This document shows, in pieces, positions 23,559 through 31,247 of a stretch of 36,299 nucleotides of DNA. A program made the position numbers and the translations under genes. The notes beneath the pieces are model-generated. The model searched no databases and was not told where the DNA came from. It was given only the letters and a program-made list of their open reading frames with translations. Source of the stretch: DTU078 sp002397345 (GTDB taxonomy: Bacteria; Bacillota; Clostridia; Oscillospirales; CAG-272); the NCBI GenBank assembly GCA_937875545.1, contig CALLYE010000080.1:1-36299 (forward strand), in the 5' to 3' direction. Within the stretch, counting starts at the first letter, position 1; each line of letters starts with the position of its first letter.

Positions 23559-23597
23559 GTATTTGTTTATACTATTATTATACTACTAAACAATACT
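23559..23597. promoter_or_regulatory. Imperfect palindromic operator at the antitoxin promoter
   Basis: AGTATTTGTTTATACTA (23559-23575) and TACTACTAAACAATACT (23581-23597) are near-complementary arms around the -10 hexamer. Ribbon-helix-helix antitoxins bind such sites. Confidence 0.6.
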
Positions 23598-23605
23598 TTT
23601 GTCAA
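23577..23605 (-). promoter_or_regulatory. Consensus promoter of the antitoxin gene
   Basis: TTGACA (23605-23600), a 17-bp spacer and TATAAT (23582-23577) on the minus strand match the consensus exactly. It lies just downstream of the GH18 stop codon. Confidence 0.82.
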
Positions 23606-23610
23606 TTGTT

Positions 23611-24612
23611 TTACAAACACTTATTTATAACCTCGAGCAGCCTTCTGTTTTCATCCAGCGAATGCTCCCAGTACATGATCCCTTTAAGCCCGCGGTCTTT
23701 TATATACCGGCATTTATAAGCGACAGATTCTTCGTCGTCGTATGTGAGAAAATGCTTCCCGTTGAACAGATACGGGGCTTTCGCGCTATCGTCCCAATGC
23801 CGCACATAATCGTTTTTGTTTATATAATTCGCGCACAGCTCCGCGTAGTTCGGGCCGAAGCCGACGCTGTCGTCCGACGGCTGGGCAAACCCGCCGTTCT
23901 CGCTGCTTGTAACCGCTTTCCACTCGCGCGAATAGAACGCCGCGCCGATAATCAGCTTATCAAGAGGGATGCCCGCTTCGTGGAAGATGCTCACCGCGTT
24001 ATCCGCGCAGGAATACCGGACGGAATTTTCAGGCTTGAACAGGTTGGTGTGATGCATAGTGGTTTTGCCGCCGCACATGTCATAAGTCATAAGCTGGACA
24101 TAGTCGAGGTATCGCGCGACCTTGTCCATTTCTGTGCCTTTTAAGAAATATTCGCCCGCGCCGGCGGCGATGGATACAAGGGCGGACGGCGGCAGCGCCT
24201 CGCGGATCTTCCGCATCATGGTGGTAAAATTATATTTATCGTCGGGCGAGGCGTCTATACCCGCCGAATCGTAGCATGGATATTCCCAGTCGATATCGAT
24301 GCCGTCAAGACCGAATTTATTATACGCGTCAAGCGCGGACTGCGCGAATATGTCGCAGCCCTCCTCGGTTGATGCCGCGGTAGAAAACCCGCCGATCGTC
24401 CATCCGCCGACGGACAGCAGTATCTTCAAATCCGGGTTATATCCGCGGATCCGCTCGAGATGCTCCATGTTCTTAAGGTGGCGGAGCTTCACCCTGCCGT
24501 CCTCAACATGACCGAACGCTATATTGATATGCGTCAGCATCTTCGCGTCCGCTTCGGTGAATCTGTCGAGATAGCCGTCCCCGACGTAACCTATCTTGTA
24601 ATATGCACTCAT
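23611..24612 (-). CDS. Cytoplasmic GH18 (chitinase-like) glycosyl hydrolase
   Basis: The 333-residue protein is a single GH18 TIM barrel. Its strand-3 motif is LKILLSVGGW and the catalytic motif FGLDGIDIDWEYP carries Asp103, Asp106, Asp108 and the acid Glu110. LDYVQLMTYDMCGG and LKGIMYWEHSLDE are the later barrel signatures. Family enzymes cut beta-1,4 GlcNAc linkages in chitin or peptidoglycan-derived glycans. There is no signal peptide or wall-binding domain, so it probably acts on imported oligosaccharides. AGGAG lies seven bases before the ATG. It follows the phosphodiesterase gene on the same strand with a REP-like hairpin between, probably as one transcript. Confidence 0.92.
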   Translation of the reverse strand: MSAYYKIGYVGDGYLDRFTEADAKMLTHINIAFGHVEDGRVKLRHLKNMEHLERIRGYNPDLKILLSVGGWTIGGFSTAASTEEGCDIFAQSALDAYNKFGLDGIDIDWEYPCYDSAGIDASPDDKYNFTTMMRKIREALPPSALVSIAAGAGEYFLKGTEMDKVARYLDYVQLMTYDMCGGKTTMHHTNLFKPENSVRYSCADNAVSIFHEAGIPLDKLIIGAAFYSREWKAVTSSENGGFAQPSDDSVGFGPNYAELCANYINKNDYVRHWDDSAKAPYLFNGKHFLTYDDEESVAYKCRYIKDRGLKGIMYWEHSLDENRRLLEVINKCL

Positions 24613-24652
24613 GCTTTTTCTCCTGTGTTTTTATATTTATGTATATCCGGGC

Positions 24653-24677
24653 GTGAGGGGCAGAGCCCCTCCCCTAC
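24653..24677 (-). repeat. REP-like hairpin between phosphodiesterase and GH18 genes
   Basis: On the minus strand GTAGGGGAGGGGCTCTGCCCCTC forms a GAGGGGC/GCCCCTC-type hairpin. Nearly the same sequence occurs on the plus strand at 32308-32335. Confidence 0.78.
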
Positions 24678-24696
24678 AATGTCTGATTGTGGGTGT

Positions 24697-25476
24697 TTAT
24701 ACCAGCGGTTTGCCTTCCCATTCGGGCGCGGGCGAGGCGTCCATCAGCTTCGTTATCGTCGGCGCGATGTCTATGATATTCGCTCCGGGGGCAAGCTCGC
24801 CGGCGGGGATGCCCTCGCCGCGGATAAAGAGCGGAATGGTCATATCCTCGTCGCAGTCGCTGCCGTGGCTGCGCCCGTGACCGCCGTGATCGGCGGTCAC
24901 AAACATTGTATAACCGAGCGGGAGCGCCGCGCCGGCAAGCCTGCCCAAATCGTCCCACGACGAGCGCAGCGCGCGCATATACTCGTCGCTCAGCCAGCCG
25001 TTTTGATGTCCGGCTTCGTCCACCCAGCCGAGATAGACGAACATAAAGTCGGGCGCGGAATCGGTTACGGCGCACAACGCGGCGTCCGCAACCAGTTTAT
25101 TTGAAACCTCCTGCCCGTGTTTATAGCCGGAAAACATTACCGAATCCGCGAGCGAGCCGGGACGCGTCAGATCGCGCAGCTCATCCCAGTTATAATAAAA
25201 AGCGCACTTTTTACCCGCCGCCGACAGCCGCTCGCACAGCCCGTCGATCGGTCTGACCTGCGGCGTATAGGTATTGGATAATATCCCGTGCCGGTCGGGC
25301 GGCACGCTGTGGAACAGCGACATGTGGCAGGGCAGCGTAACCGACGGCATGACAGTCCGCGCGGAGAGGGTATAAAGCGAATTCGCGAGAAATTCATTCG
25401 CGACGCTGTGATTCGCGGCGGTGACGGCGTCGGGGCGCATACCGTCGACAAGCGCGAGCAGAATTTTATTTGGCAT
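24697..25476 (-). CDS. Type I phosphodiesterase/nucleotide pyrophosphatase-like enzyme
   Basis: The 259-residue protein belongs to the alkaline phosphatase superfamily. The metal-binding start is ILLALVDGMRPD. PSVTLPCHMSLFHSVPPDRHG carries the nucleophile Thr, and the later metal ligands lie in GWVDEAGHQNG and VTADHGGHGRSHG. Relatives cleave phosphodiesters or phosphonates. With no signal peptide this form is cytoplasmic, and its substrate is unknown. The ATG at 25476 has GGAGGG ten bases upstream; the ATG six codons earlier lies next to that site and is less likely. Its own promoter is divergent from the URO-D-like gene, and GH18 follows downstream. Confidence 0.85.
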   Translation of the reverse strand: MPNKILLALVDGMRPDAVTAANHSVANEFLANSLYTLSARTVMPSVTLPCHMSLFHSVPPDRHGILSNTYTPQVRPIDGLCERLSAAGKKCAFYYNWDELRDLTRPGSLADSVMFSGYKHGQEVSNKLVADAALCAVTDSAPDFMFVYLGWVDEAGHQNGWLSDEYMRALRSSWDDLGRLAGAALPLGYTMFVTADHGGHGRSHGSDCDEDMTIPLFIRGEGIPAGELAPGANIIDIAPTITKLMDASPAPEWEGKPLV

Positions 25477-25511
25477 ATTGGAAAGTCCCTCCATATTAAT
25501 AAATCACGTTA

Positions 25512-25540
25512 ATTTTAATCTTTTCGCGCGTCGTTGTCAA
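25512..25540 (-). promoter_or_regulatory. Promoter of the phosphodiesterase-GH18 unit
   Basis: TTGACA (25540-25535), a 17-bp spacer and TAAAAT (25517-25512) lie on the minus strand, 36 bases before the start codon. Confidence 0.75.
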
Positions 25541-25570
25541 CATGCATGGCGATAAATTATAAAGTTACTA

Positions 25571-25599
25571 TTGAATTCCTGTGTGATGCGTGATATTAT
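25571..25599 (+). promoter_or_regulatory. Promoter of the URO-D-like/ABC exporter unit
   Basis: TTGAAT (25571-25576), a 17-bp spacer and TATTAT (25594-25599) lie 43 bases before the ATG. It is divergent from the promoter at 25512-25540, so the two units could share a regulator. Confidence 0.65.
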
Positions 25600-25641
25600 A
25601 TTACAAAGGATAGCTACAAATATTGTATCGGAGAATGCGCG

Positions 25642-26730
25642 ATGAGATACGGTGAGGTGGATTTCGTCAGGCTTTCGGGCAATTACGACAAATGGTGGGA
25701 GGGCGAGCTGGGCAGACCGATCGTGCCGGTGGTGTTTTGGGGCGCCGATCCCGGCAGACCGGAGCCGAAAAGCCCTTCGCTGGGTTTCGGCACGTCCTTT
25801 GACGAGCGTTTTTCGGCAGAGGAGCTGCTCGACAGGCAGGATTACAACCTTTCGTGCTGCGAATATTACGGCGATGCGTTCCCTTTTATAAATATGAGCG
25901 CTTTCGGTCCGGGCGTGGCGGCGGCGTTCATGGGCGCGACCCCGCATACCGCCGATTATACGATCTGGTTCGACGACCCGCGCGCAATACCGCTGCGCGA
26001 GCTGCATTTCGAGTTTGACGCCGGAAACAAGCGGTATCGCCGCGTGCGCGAATTTTATGTTATCTTCGCGCAGAAATACGCTGACCGCGCGGTAATGTCA
26101 ATGGCCGACCTGGGCGGTGTGCTTGATATATTAAGCGCTTTCCGGGGCGCGGAGAACCTGCTGCGCGATCTGTACGACGAGCCGGAGGAGGTGCTGCGCT
26201 GCGTGCATGAGATACAGGCGGCGTGGCTGCGGTATTTTGACGACCTCACCTCCATTCTCGCGCCGGCCGCGCGCGGCTACACGCACTGGGACGGCATATT
26301 TAATTCAAAGCCCAACTATATACTGCAAAGCGACTTCTCGTATATGATCGGGCTGGAGATGTTCGCGCGTTTTGTTATGCCGGAGCTGGAATCGACGGCG
26401 GCGAAGCTGGACAGAGCCTTCTACCACCTCGACGGCGCGGGCGAGCTGCCACACCTCGATATGCTGCTGGCGTCGGAGCATATAAAGGGCATCCAGTGGG
26501 TGCCCGGCGCGGGCACGCCCGAGCTTTCCGACTGGACGGAAGTCTACAGGCGCATTGGCGCGTCGGGCAAAAAGCTGCACAACATACAGGCGAATCTTGA
26601 CAATATCGAGTGGGCGACAGAGATGCTGCCCTCGCCCGACGCGCTGTTTATCGGCGGGCAGTGGTTTCACCGCTCGCAAAAAGCCGGGGTGCTGGAAAAG
26701 CTGCGCCAGTCAGGCATTACATATACATAA
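25642..26730 (+). CDS. Uroporphyrinogen decarboxylase superfamily protein
   Basis: The 362-residue protein fits the URO-D superfamily TIM barrel (COG0407-like). Recognisable parts are VMSMADLGGVLDILSAFRGAE, the helical middle, FVMPELESTAAKLDRAFYHLDGAG, IKGIQWVPGAG and LHNIQANLDNIEW near the end. No other haem-pathway gene is present, and the His-X-Cys zinc site of corrinoid methyltransferases (MtaA/CmuA) is replaced by YHLDGAG. It is therefore probably neither a true HemE nor a standard methyltransferase. Such paralogues are common in anaerobes and their roles are often unknown. GGAG lies nine bases before the ATG. An ABC exporter gene follows after 28 bases. Confidence 0.78.
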   Translation: MRYGEVDFVRLSGNYDKWWEGELGRPIVPVVFWGADPGRPEPKSPSLGFGTSFDERFSAEELLDRQDYNLSCCEYYGDAFPFINMSAFGPGVAAAFMGATPHTADYTIWFDDPRAIPLRELHFEFDAGNKRYRRVREFYVIFAQKYADRAVMSMADLGGVLDILSAFRGAENLLRDLYDEPEEVLRCVHEIQAAWLRYFDDLTSILAPAARGYTHWDGIFNSKPNYILQSDFSYMIGLEMFARFVMPELESTAAKLDRAFYHLDGAGELPHLDMLLASEHIKGIQWVPGAGTPELSDWTEVYRRIGASGKKLHNIQANLDNIEWATEMLPSPDALFIGGQWFHRSQKAGVLEKLRQSGITYT

Positions 26731-26758
26731 AAATATTAAAATCCGGGATATTGTAATC

Positions 26759-28507
26759 ATGCAAACTATTTTTCGTCTGCTCAAAATGGCAAAACGATAT
26801 TGGGGCAATCTTGTTCTCGCGACATTGGGCGTGCTGGGTACGGCGCTGCTCGGACTGGTCACGCCCGAGGTGGTAAGGCAATTTACGGCGCTGCTCGAAA
26901 CACCGGGCGCGCTGACGGCTAAAGCGATCATCATTTTCAGCGTTATACTTATCGCGGCGTATCTGCTGCGCGCCGTATGCCGCTGGATGAGCCTGTCACA
27001 GGCGCACGTCGCCGCGTGGAATTTCGTGGGAGATATGACGCTGGCGGCATATGAACGGCTGCAGACACTCTCCCCGCGATATTATAAGGATAAACAAACG
27101 GGTTATCTCATGAGCCGCGTTATAAACGACACGCGGCTGCTCGAGGTGCTGATCGCGCACTCGCTGCCTGATTATGCCACCAACGTGCTGGTGCTCGTGT
27201 TCGTCACCGTCATGATAATTATAATCAATCCGCTGCTGGCTGCGCTGACACTGATCCCCGTGCCGATCGTCTATTACATAAGCGGACTGTTTTCAAAAAA
27301 AGTCGCGCCGCTGTTCAATATCAACGCCCGCGTGCTGGGCGAGCTGAGCGGCACGATACAGGAGAACCTGTCCTGTCTGCGCGAGATACAGGCGTTCGGA
27401 CGCGAGGAATTCGAGCGCGAAAAGCTGTCGGACGCGTGCAAACACTACAGCCGCGTGAATATCAACGCCAACTTCGCCAACGCGCTGTATCAGCCGTCGG
27501 TCGAATTCTTCACCTCGCTCGGGACCGCGCTGGTGCTGGGCTTCGGCGGCATGTTTATTTTGGGCGGCCATCTCAGCGCCGCGGATATAGTCGGATTCTT
27601 TATGTATCAAACGCTGTTCTATCAGCCGCTGTCGGTATTGGCGCGGCTGGCGGAGGACATCCAGTCGGCGCTCGGCGCGGCAAACCGCGTGTTCGATCTG
27701 CTCGACACGCCGCCCGACATTGCGGATACCGCCGCAACCGGCGGCGCGGAAGGTGTTCCCGTACCCGATGTGTTCAAGGGCAGCATCGAGTTTGATAACG
27801 TCAGCTTTTCATACGAGAAAAACGAGCCGGTGCTCGCAAATATCAGCTTCACCGCCAAGCCGGGCGAGATGATCGCCATCGTCGGCGCGACCGGTGTGGG
27901 CAAAACGACAATTTCTTCGCTGCTCGAGCGCTTTTTCGATCCCGATTCGGGCACGATCCGGCTCGACGGGTATGATATAAAAGAACTGCCGGTCAAAACG
28001 CTGCGCGGCGCGATTTCAACCGTCATGCAGGACACGGTATTATGGGGCGGCTCGATAGCCGACAACATCGCCTACGGAGCGGAGGAGGGGCGGACTGTCA
28101 CCCGCGCCGAGATTGAGGAAGCGGCTCGCGCCGCCAGCGCCTACGATTTTATTTCCGCAATGCCCGACGGGTTCGACACCATGCTGGGCGAGCGGGGCGT
28201 GCGGCTGTCGGGCGGCCAGAAACAGCGCGTCTGCATAGCGCGCGCGCTGCTGCGCCGCTCGCCGGTGCTGATAATGGACGAGGCGACCTCGGCGGTCGAC
28301 ACAGAAACAGAGCGCCAGATAAAGGCGGCTATGGACGCTATAATCGGGCGGCGCACGATGCTTGTGATCGCGCACAGACTGTCGACCGTGCGCGCCGCGG
28401 ACAAGATAATAGTGCTGTCGGGCGGCGGTATCGCCGAATGCGGTACGCACGACGAGCTTATCGCCGCCGGCGGCGAATACGCCCGCCTGTGCGGCGCGGG
28501 GCTGTAG
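26759..28507 (+). CDS. ABC exporter, homodimeric type (fused membrane and ATPase domains)
   Basis: The 582-residue half-exporter has six membrane helices at about residues 15-310 and an ATPase domain. The sequence shows Walker A GATGVGKTT, a canonical signature RLSGGQKQR, Walker B VLIMDEATSAVD with the catalytic Glu, and the switch His in VIAHRLSTVR. All ATPase motifs are canonical, so it can form a homodimer with two active sites, unlike the pair at 2818-6229. Substrate is unknown. The ATG at 26759 was chosen because the domain begins at MQTIFRLLKM; a longer upstream frame overlaps the URO-D-like gene and is not protein-like. The TAG stop is the TAG of a GTAGGG repeat element. Confidence 0.93.
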   Translation: MQTIFRLLKMAKRYWGNLVLATLGVLGTALLGLVTPEVVRQFTALLETPGALTAKAIIIFSVILIAAYLLRAVCRWMSLSQAHVAAWNFVGDMTLAAYERLQTLSPRYYKDKQTGYLMSRVINDTRLLEVLIAHSLPDYATNVLVLVFVTVMIIIINPLLAALTLIPVPIVYYISGLFSKKVAPLFNINARVLGELSGTIQENLSCLREIQAFGREEFEREKLSDACKHYSRVNINANFANALYQPSVEFFTSLGTALVLGFGGMFILGGHLSAADIVGFFMYQTLFYQPLSVLARLAEDIQSALGAANRVFDLLDTPPDIADTAATGGAEGVPVPDVFKGSIEFDNVSFSYEKNEPVLANISFTAKPGEMIAIVGATGVGKTTISSLLERFFDPDSGTIRLDGYDIKELPVKTLRGAISTVMQDTVLWGGSIADNIAYGAEEGRTVTRAEIEEAARAASAYDFISAMPDGFDTMLGERGVRLSGGQKQRVCIARALLRRSPVLIMDEATSAVDTETERQIKAAMDAIIGRRTMLVIAHRLSTVRAADKIIVLSGGGIAECGTHDELIAAGGEYARLCGAGL

Positions 28508-28556
28508 GGAGCGACGCCCTCGTCGCTCCGTCTCGCGACGCCCTCGTCGCTCCGTC
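28504..28556 (+). repeat. REP-like element at the ABC exporter stop codon
   Basis: GTAGGGAGCGACGCC starts the element, followed by CTCGTCGCTCCGTC and a second partial unit CGCGACGCCCTCGTCGCTCC. The first TAG is the stop of the upstream ABC gene. The element lies 56 bases before the RAYT gene and is nearly identical to the copies inside and after it. Confidence 0.85.
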
Positions 28557-28612
28557 TTATTTATAATCCCTACCATTTCCATTACATTAAAATATATATA
28601 CAATGGTGACAT

Positions 28613-29131
28613 ATGGAATTAATCCATCGAAAAAACCACAGATTAAAAAATTTCGATTACGGCAGCTGCGGTTATTATTTTATTACTATTTGTACATTAA
28701 ATAAAGGAAACACATTATGCGTTCCGGATGCCATTTTTACACCAACTGAAATTGGTAAAAAGGTTGTCGATTCTTTTAATAAAATTGCTGTATTAAATGA
28801 AAATGTTGAAATACAAAAATTTGTTTTAATGCCTAATCACATACATGCAATTATTATTATAAAAAATACGGAACTGGTTGAAATAAAAGAGAAAAAATAT
28901 GATTTTGAGATAACGGAGCGACGGGGGCGTCGCTCCCTACAAGGGTTTATCAAAGACTTTAAATCTGTAACAACGCGTTATTATAAAAAGGTATATGAAA
29001 CAAAATTATCTTTATGGCAAGAATCATTTTATGATGAAATAATTAAAAACCAAGAGCATTATAATAATGTATGGCGTTATATCGACGAAAATCCTGTAAA
29101 ATGGAAAGAAGATTGTAATTATACGCCGTAG
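28613..29131 (+). CDS. REP-associated tyrosine transposase (RAYT, Y1/HUH family)
   Basis: The 172-residue protein is an IS200/IS605-type single-domain HUH nuclease of the RAYT class. The N-terminus has the family-like YYFITICT strand. The metal motif MPNHIHAI has His76 and His78, and WRYIDENPVKW carries the likely catalytic Tyr156, which matches the YIxxNP position of E. coli RAYT Tyr115. The conserved LWQESFYDEII lies just before. Residues 101-108 (TERRGRRS) are encoded by a REP-like element inserted in frame between the two active-site motifs. Its stop codon is the TAG of a further copy. The gene is strongly A+T-rich against its G+C-rich neighbours, indicating transfer. RAYTs are thought to mobilise REP/REPIN repeats. 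Confidence 0.92.
   Translation: MELIHRKNHRLKNFDYGSCGYYFITICTLNKGNTLCVPDAIFTPTEIGKKVVDSFNKIAVLNENVEIQKFVLMPNHIHAIIIIKNTELVEIKEKKYDFEITERRGRRSLQGFIKDFKSVTTRYYKKVYETKLSLWQESFYDEIIKNQEHYNNVWRYIDENPVKWKEDCNYTP
28915..28940 (-). repeat. REP-like element within the RAYT coding sequence
   Basis: On the minus strand it reads GTAGGGAGCGACGCCCCCGT followed by CGCTCC, a hairpin identical to the copy at 29128-29153 but inverted. It keeps the RAYT frame open and encodes ERRGRRSL. Confidence 0.92.
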
Positions 29132-29153
29132 GGAGCGACGCCCCCGTCGCTCC
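29128..29153 (+). repeat. REP-like element at the RAYT stop codon
   Basis: GTAGGGAGCGACG and CGTCGCTCC form the same hairpin as inside the gene. Its TAG (29129-29131) is the RAYT stop codon. Confidence 0.92.
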
Positions 29154-29154
29154 G

Positions 29155-29239
29155 TTCCGTATTCCGTTCTGTTCCGTATTCCGTTCTGTTCCGTATTCCG
29201 TTCTGTTCCGTATTCCGTTCCGTTCCGTATTCCGTTCCG
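29155..29239 (+). repeat. 17-bp tandem repeat, five units
   Basis: The unit TTCCGTATTCCGTTCTG occurs five times without gaps; the last two units read CCG in place of CTG at the end. The array grows directly out of the REP-like element, whose tail (CTCCGTTCCGT) has the same words. From 29240 to 29355 there is an A+T-rich leader for fucI with no further gene. Confidence 0.95.
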
Positions 29240-29355
29240 TTCAGGTTTCCATATTTTATTCCGTACACCTATCATTATTTTTAAAACTCCATTATACGTT
29301 TTTAATAAAAATTCGTATAAAAATATTATATACAAAAAAATCGGAGGACATTATA

Positions 29356-31125
29356 ATGTCAATTTATCCTGTTATAGGCATACGCCCTATTATTGACGGA
29401 CGCCGTCGCGGCGTGCGCGAATCGCTTGAGGAAAAAACCCGCGCAATGGCGCTGCAAGCCAAAAAGCTGATCGAGGAAAATGTATTCTACTCCGACGGCA
29501 CGCCCGCCCGCTGCGTTATCGCCGATCAGGCGATCGGCGGCGGCAAGGAAGCCGCTATGTGCGCCGAGCAGTTCTCGACCCAGAACGTCTGCGCGACGCT
29601 GTCCGTGACGCCCTGCTGGTGCTACGGCAGCGAAACGATGGACCTCGACCCTCTCACCACCAAAGCGGTTTGGGGCTTCAACGGTACAGAGCGCCCCGGC
29701 GCGGTTTATCTCGCCGCGGTTATGGCTGCGCACGCACAGCGCGGACTGCCCGCTTTTGCTATTTACGGCCACGACGTGCAGGACGTTTCCGACAGCACCG
29801 TACCCGACGATGTCAGCGAAAAAATCCTGCGCTTCGCGCGCTGCGCGCTGGCGGTCGGTCAGATGCGCGGCAAAGCCTATGTGGGTCTGGGCTCGGTAGC
29901 GATGGGTATCGCGGGCTCGTTCCTTGACCCCGATTTCATGCAGAAATACCTCGGCATACGCGCCGAATGGGTCGATATGACCGAGATACTCCGCCGTATC
30001 GATTTGGGTATATACGACGCCGACGAATATAGACGCGAGCTTGACTGGATAAAACAAAACTGCCCGCGCGGGACAGACCCCAACCCTCCGCATTGGCAGA
30101 GCTCGCCCGAGGAAGAAGCCGCTCAGTGGGAATTCGTCGCGAAAATGACGCTGATCATCCGCGACATCATGCTGGGCAACCCCAAGCTGGCGGAAATGGG
30201 CTATGAAGAAGAAGCCAACGGCCGCAACGCCATCTTCGGCGGTTTCCAGGGGCAGCGCATGTGGACGGATTACAAGCCGAACGCCGATTTCTCCGAAGCT
30301 ATCCTCAACACCGGTTTCGACTGGAACGGCAAAAGAGCGCCGTTTATGCTGGCGACCGAAAATGACAACTGCAACGGGCTGCCTATGCTGATGCTGAACC
30401 TTGTCACCAACCGCTCGGCGGTATTCGCCGACGTGCGCACCTATTGGAGTCCCGACGCTGTGAAGCGCGTGACCGGTCACATGCTTGAGGGGCACGCGGA
30501 GAACGGGTTCATCCACCTCATCAACTCGGGCGCGGCTGCGCTCGACGGCAACGGCCGCACCGTCGACGAAAACGGTGTCCCGACCATGAAGCCGTGGTGG
30601 GAGCTGACCGACGGCGATATTTCCGCGATGCTCGGCGCGACCAAATGGGCGCCCGCCAATAAAGGTTATTTCCGGGGCGGCGGATTCTCGTCGCAGTATT
30701 CGACCAAGGGCGAGATGCCCGTGACTATGGTGCGCGTCAATCTGGTTGACAAGCTGGGTCCGGTGATCCAGATCGCCGAGGGCTATACGGTCGACCTGCC
30801 TGATGAGGTTAATATGACAATCCTGGGCCGCACCGATCCGACATGGCCGTCGACCTACTTCGCGCCTATCCTGACTGGGGACGGCGCCTTCACCGATGTA
30901 TACAATGTCATGGCGAACTGGGGCGCGAACCACGGCGCGTTTGCCTACGGGCATGTGGGCGCGGACATCATTACGCTCGCGTCGATGCTGCGCATACCCG
31001 TATCCATGCACAACGTGTGCGGCTGCCGCGTCTACCGTCCGCATTCGTGGTCGGCGTTCGGCACCGCCGATTCGGAAAGCGCCGACTACCGCGCCTGCAC
31101 CGCATACGGCCCGTTATACCGCTAA
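29356..31125 (+). CDS. fucI: L-fucose isomerase
   Basis: It interconverts L-fucose and L-fuculose (and D-arabinose with D-ribulose) as a manganese-dependent hexameric enzyme. The 589 residues match the family length (E. coli has 591). The metal and catalytic residues align with a shift of two: Glu335 in MLATENDNCNG, Asp359 in VFADVRTYW and His526 in ANHGAFAYGH. GGAGG lies nine bases before the ATG. No fuculokinase or fuculose-phosphate aldolase gene is in the window; the next genes are threonine-degrading tdh and kbl. The enzyme is cytoplasmic. The codons are G+C-rich, unlike the RAYT just upstream. Confidence 0.96.
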   Translation: MSIYPVIGIRPIIDGRRRGVRESLEEKTRAMALQAKKLIEENVFYSDGTPARCVIADQAIGGGKEAAMCAEQFSTQNVCATLSVTPCWCYGSETMDLDPLTTKAVWGFNGTERPGAVYLAAVMAAHAQRGLPAFAIYGHDVQDVSDSTVPDDVSEKILRFARCALAVGQMRGKAYVGLGSVAMGIAGSFLDPDFMQKYLGIRAEWVDMTEILRRIDLGIYDADEYRRELDWIKQNCPRGTDPNPPHWQSSPEEEAAQWEFVAKMTLIIRDIMLGNPKLAEMGYEEEANGRNAIFGGFQGQRMWTDYKPNADFSEAILNTGFDWNGKRAPFMLATENDNCNGLPMLMLNLVTNRSAVFADVRTYWSPDAVKRVTGHMLEGHAENGFIHLINSGAAALDGNGRTVDENGVPTMKPWWELTDGDISAMLGATKWAPANKGYFRGGGFSSQYSTKGEMPVTMVRVNLVDKLGPVIQIAEGYTVDLPDEVNMTILGRTDPTWPSTYFAPILTGDGAFTDVYNVMANWGANHGAFAYGHVGADIITLASMLRIPVSMHNVCGCRVYRPHSWSAFGTADSESADYRACTAYGPLYR

Positions 31126-31147
31126 GGTCACAGGGGATGAGGAGAAC

Positions 31148-31169
31148 GTAGGGGGGCATGATGCCCCCC
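31148..31169 (+). repeat. REP-like hairpin after fucI
   Basis: GTAGGGGGGCATGATGCCCC continues to a G6/C6 hairpin 22 bases after the fucI stop. It may act as a transcript end or processing signal; no T-tract follows directly. Confidence 0.7.
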
Positions 31170-31247
31170 AAGCTCCCTGCCTCAATGGATTATTTTTAAA
31201 AGACTTCCGTTCCATTATACTTTATATATAAAAATTAGGAGTGTCAG

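Noticed and set aside
26555..26758. A 5' extension of the ABC exporter frame into the URO-D-like gene
   Set aside because: Its 68 residues are Arg/Cys-rich and not protein-like; the transporter pattern begins at the ATG at 26759.
29155..29239. CRISPR-like appearance of regularly spaced repeats
   Set aside because: The units are contiguous 17-mers without spacers, and no cas genes are present.
29024..29335. A 103-codon minus-strand frame with repeated Glu/Arg/Asn/Thr peptide units
   Set aside because: The repeats are only the translation of the 17-bp tandem array and the adjoining hairpin; nothing else supports a gene.
29359..31044. A 561-codon open frame antisense to fucI
   Set aside because: It is the complementary shadow of a G+C-rich gene. 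It is rich in Arg, His and Val without domain pattern, while the plus strand encodes a full fucose isomerase with its catalytic residues.
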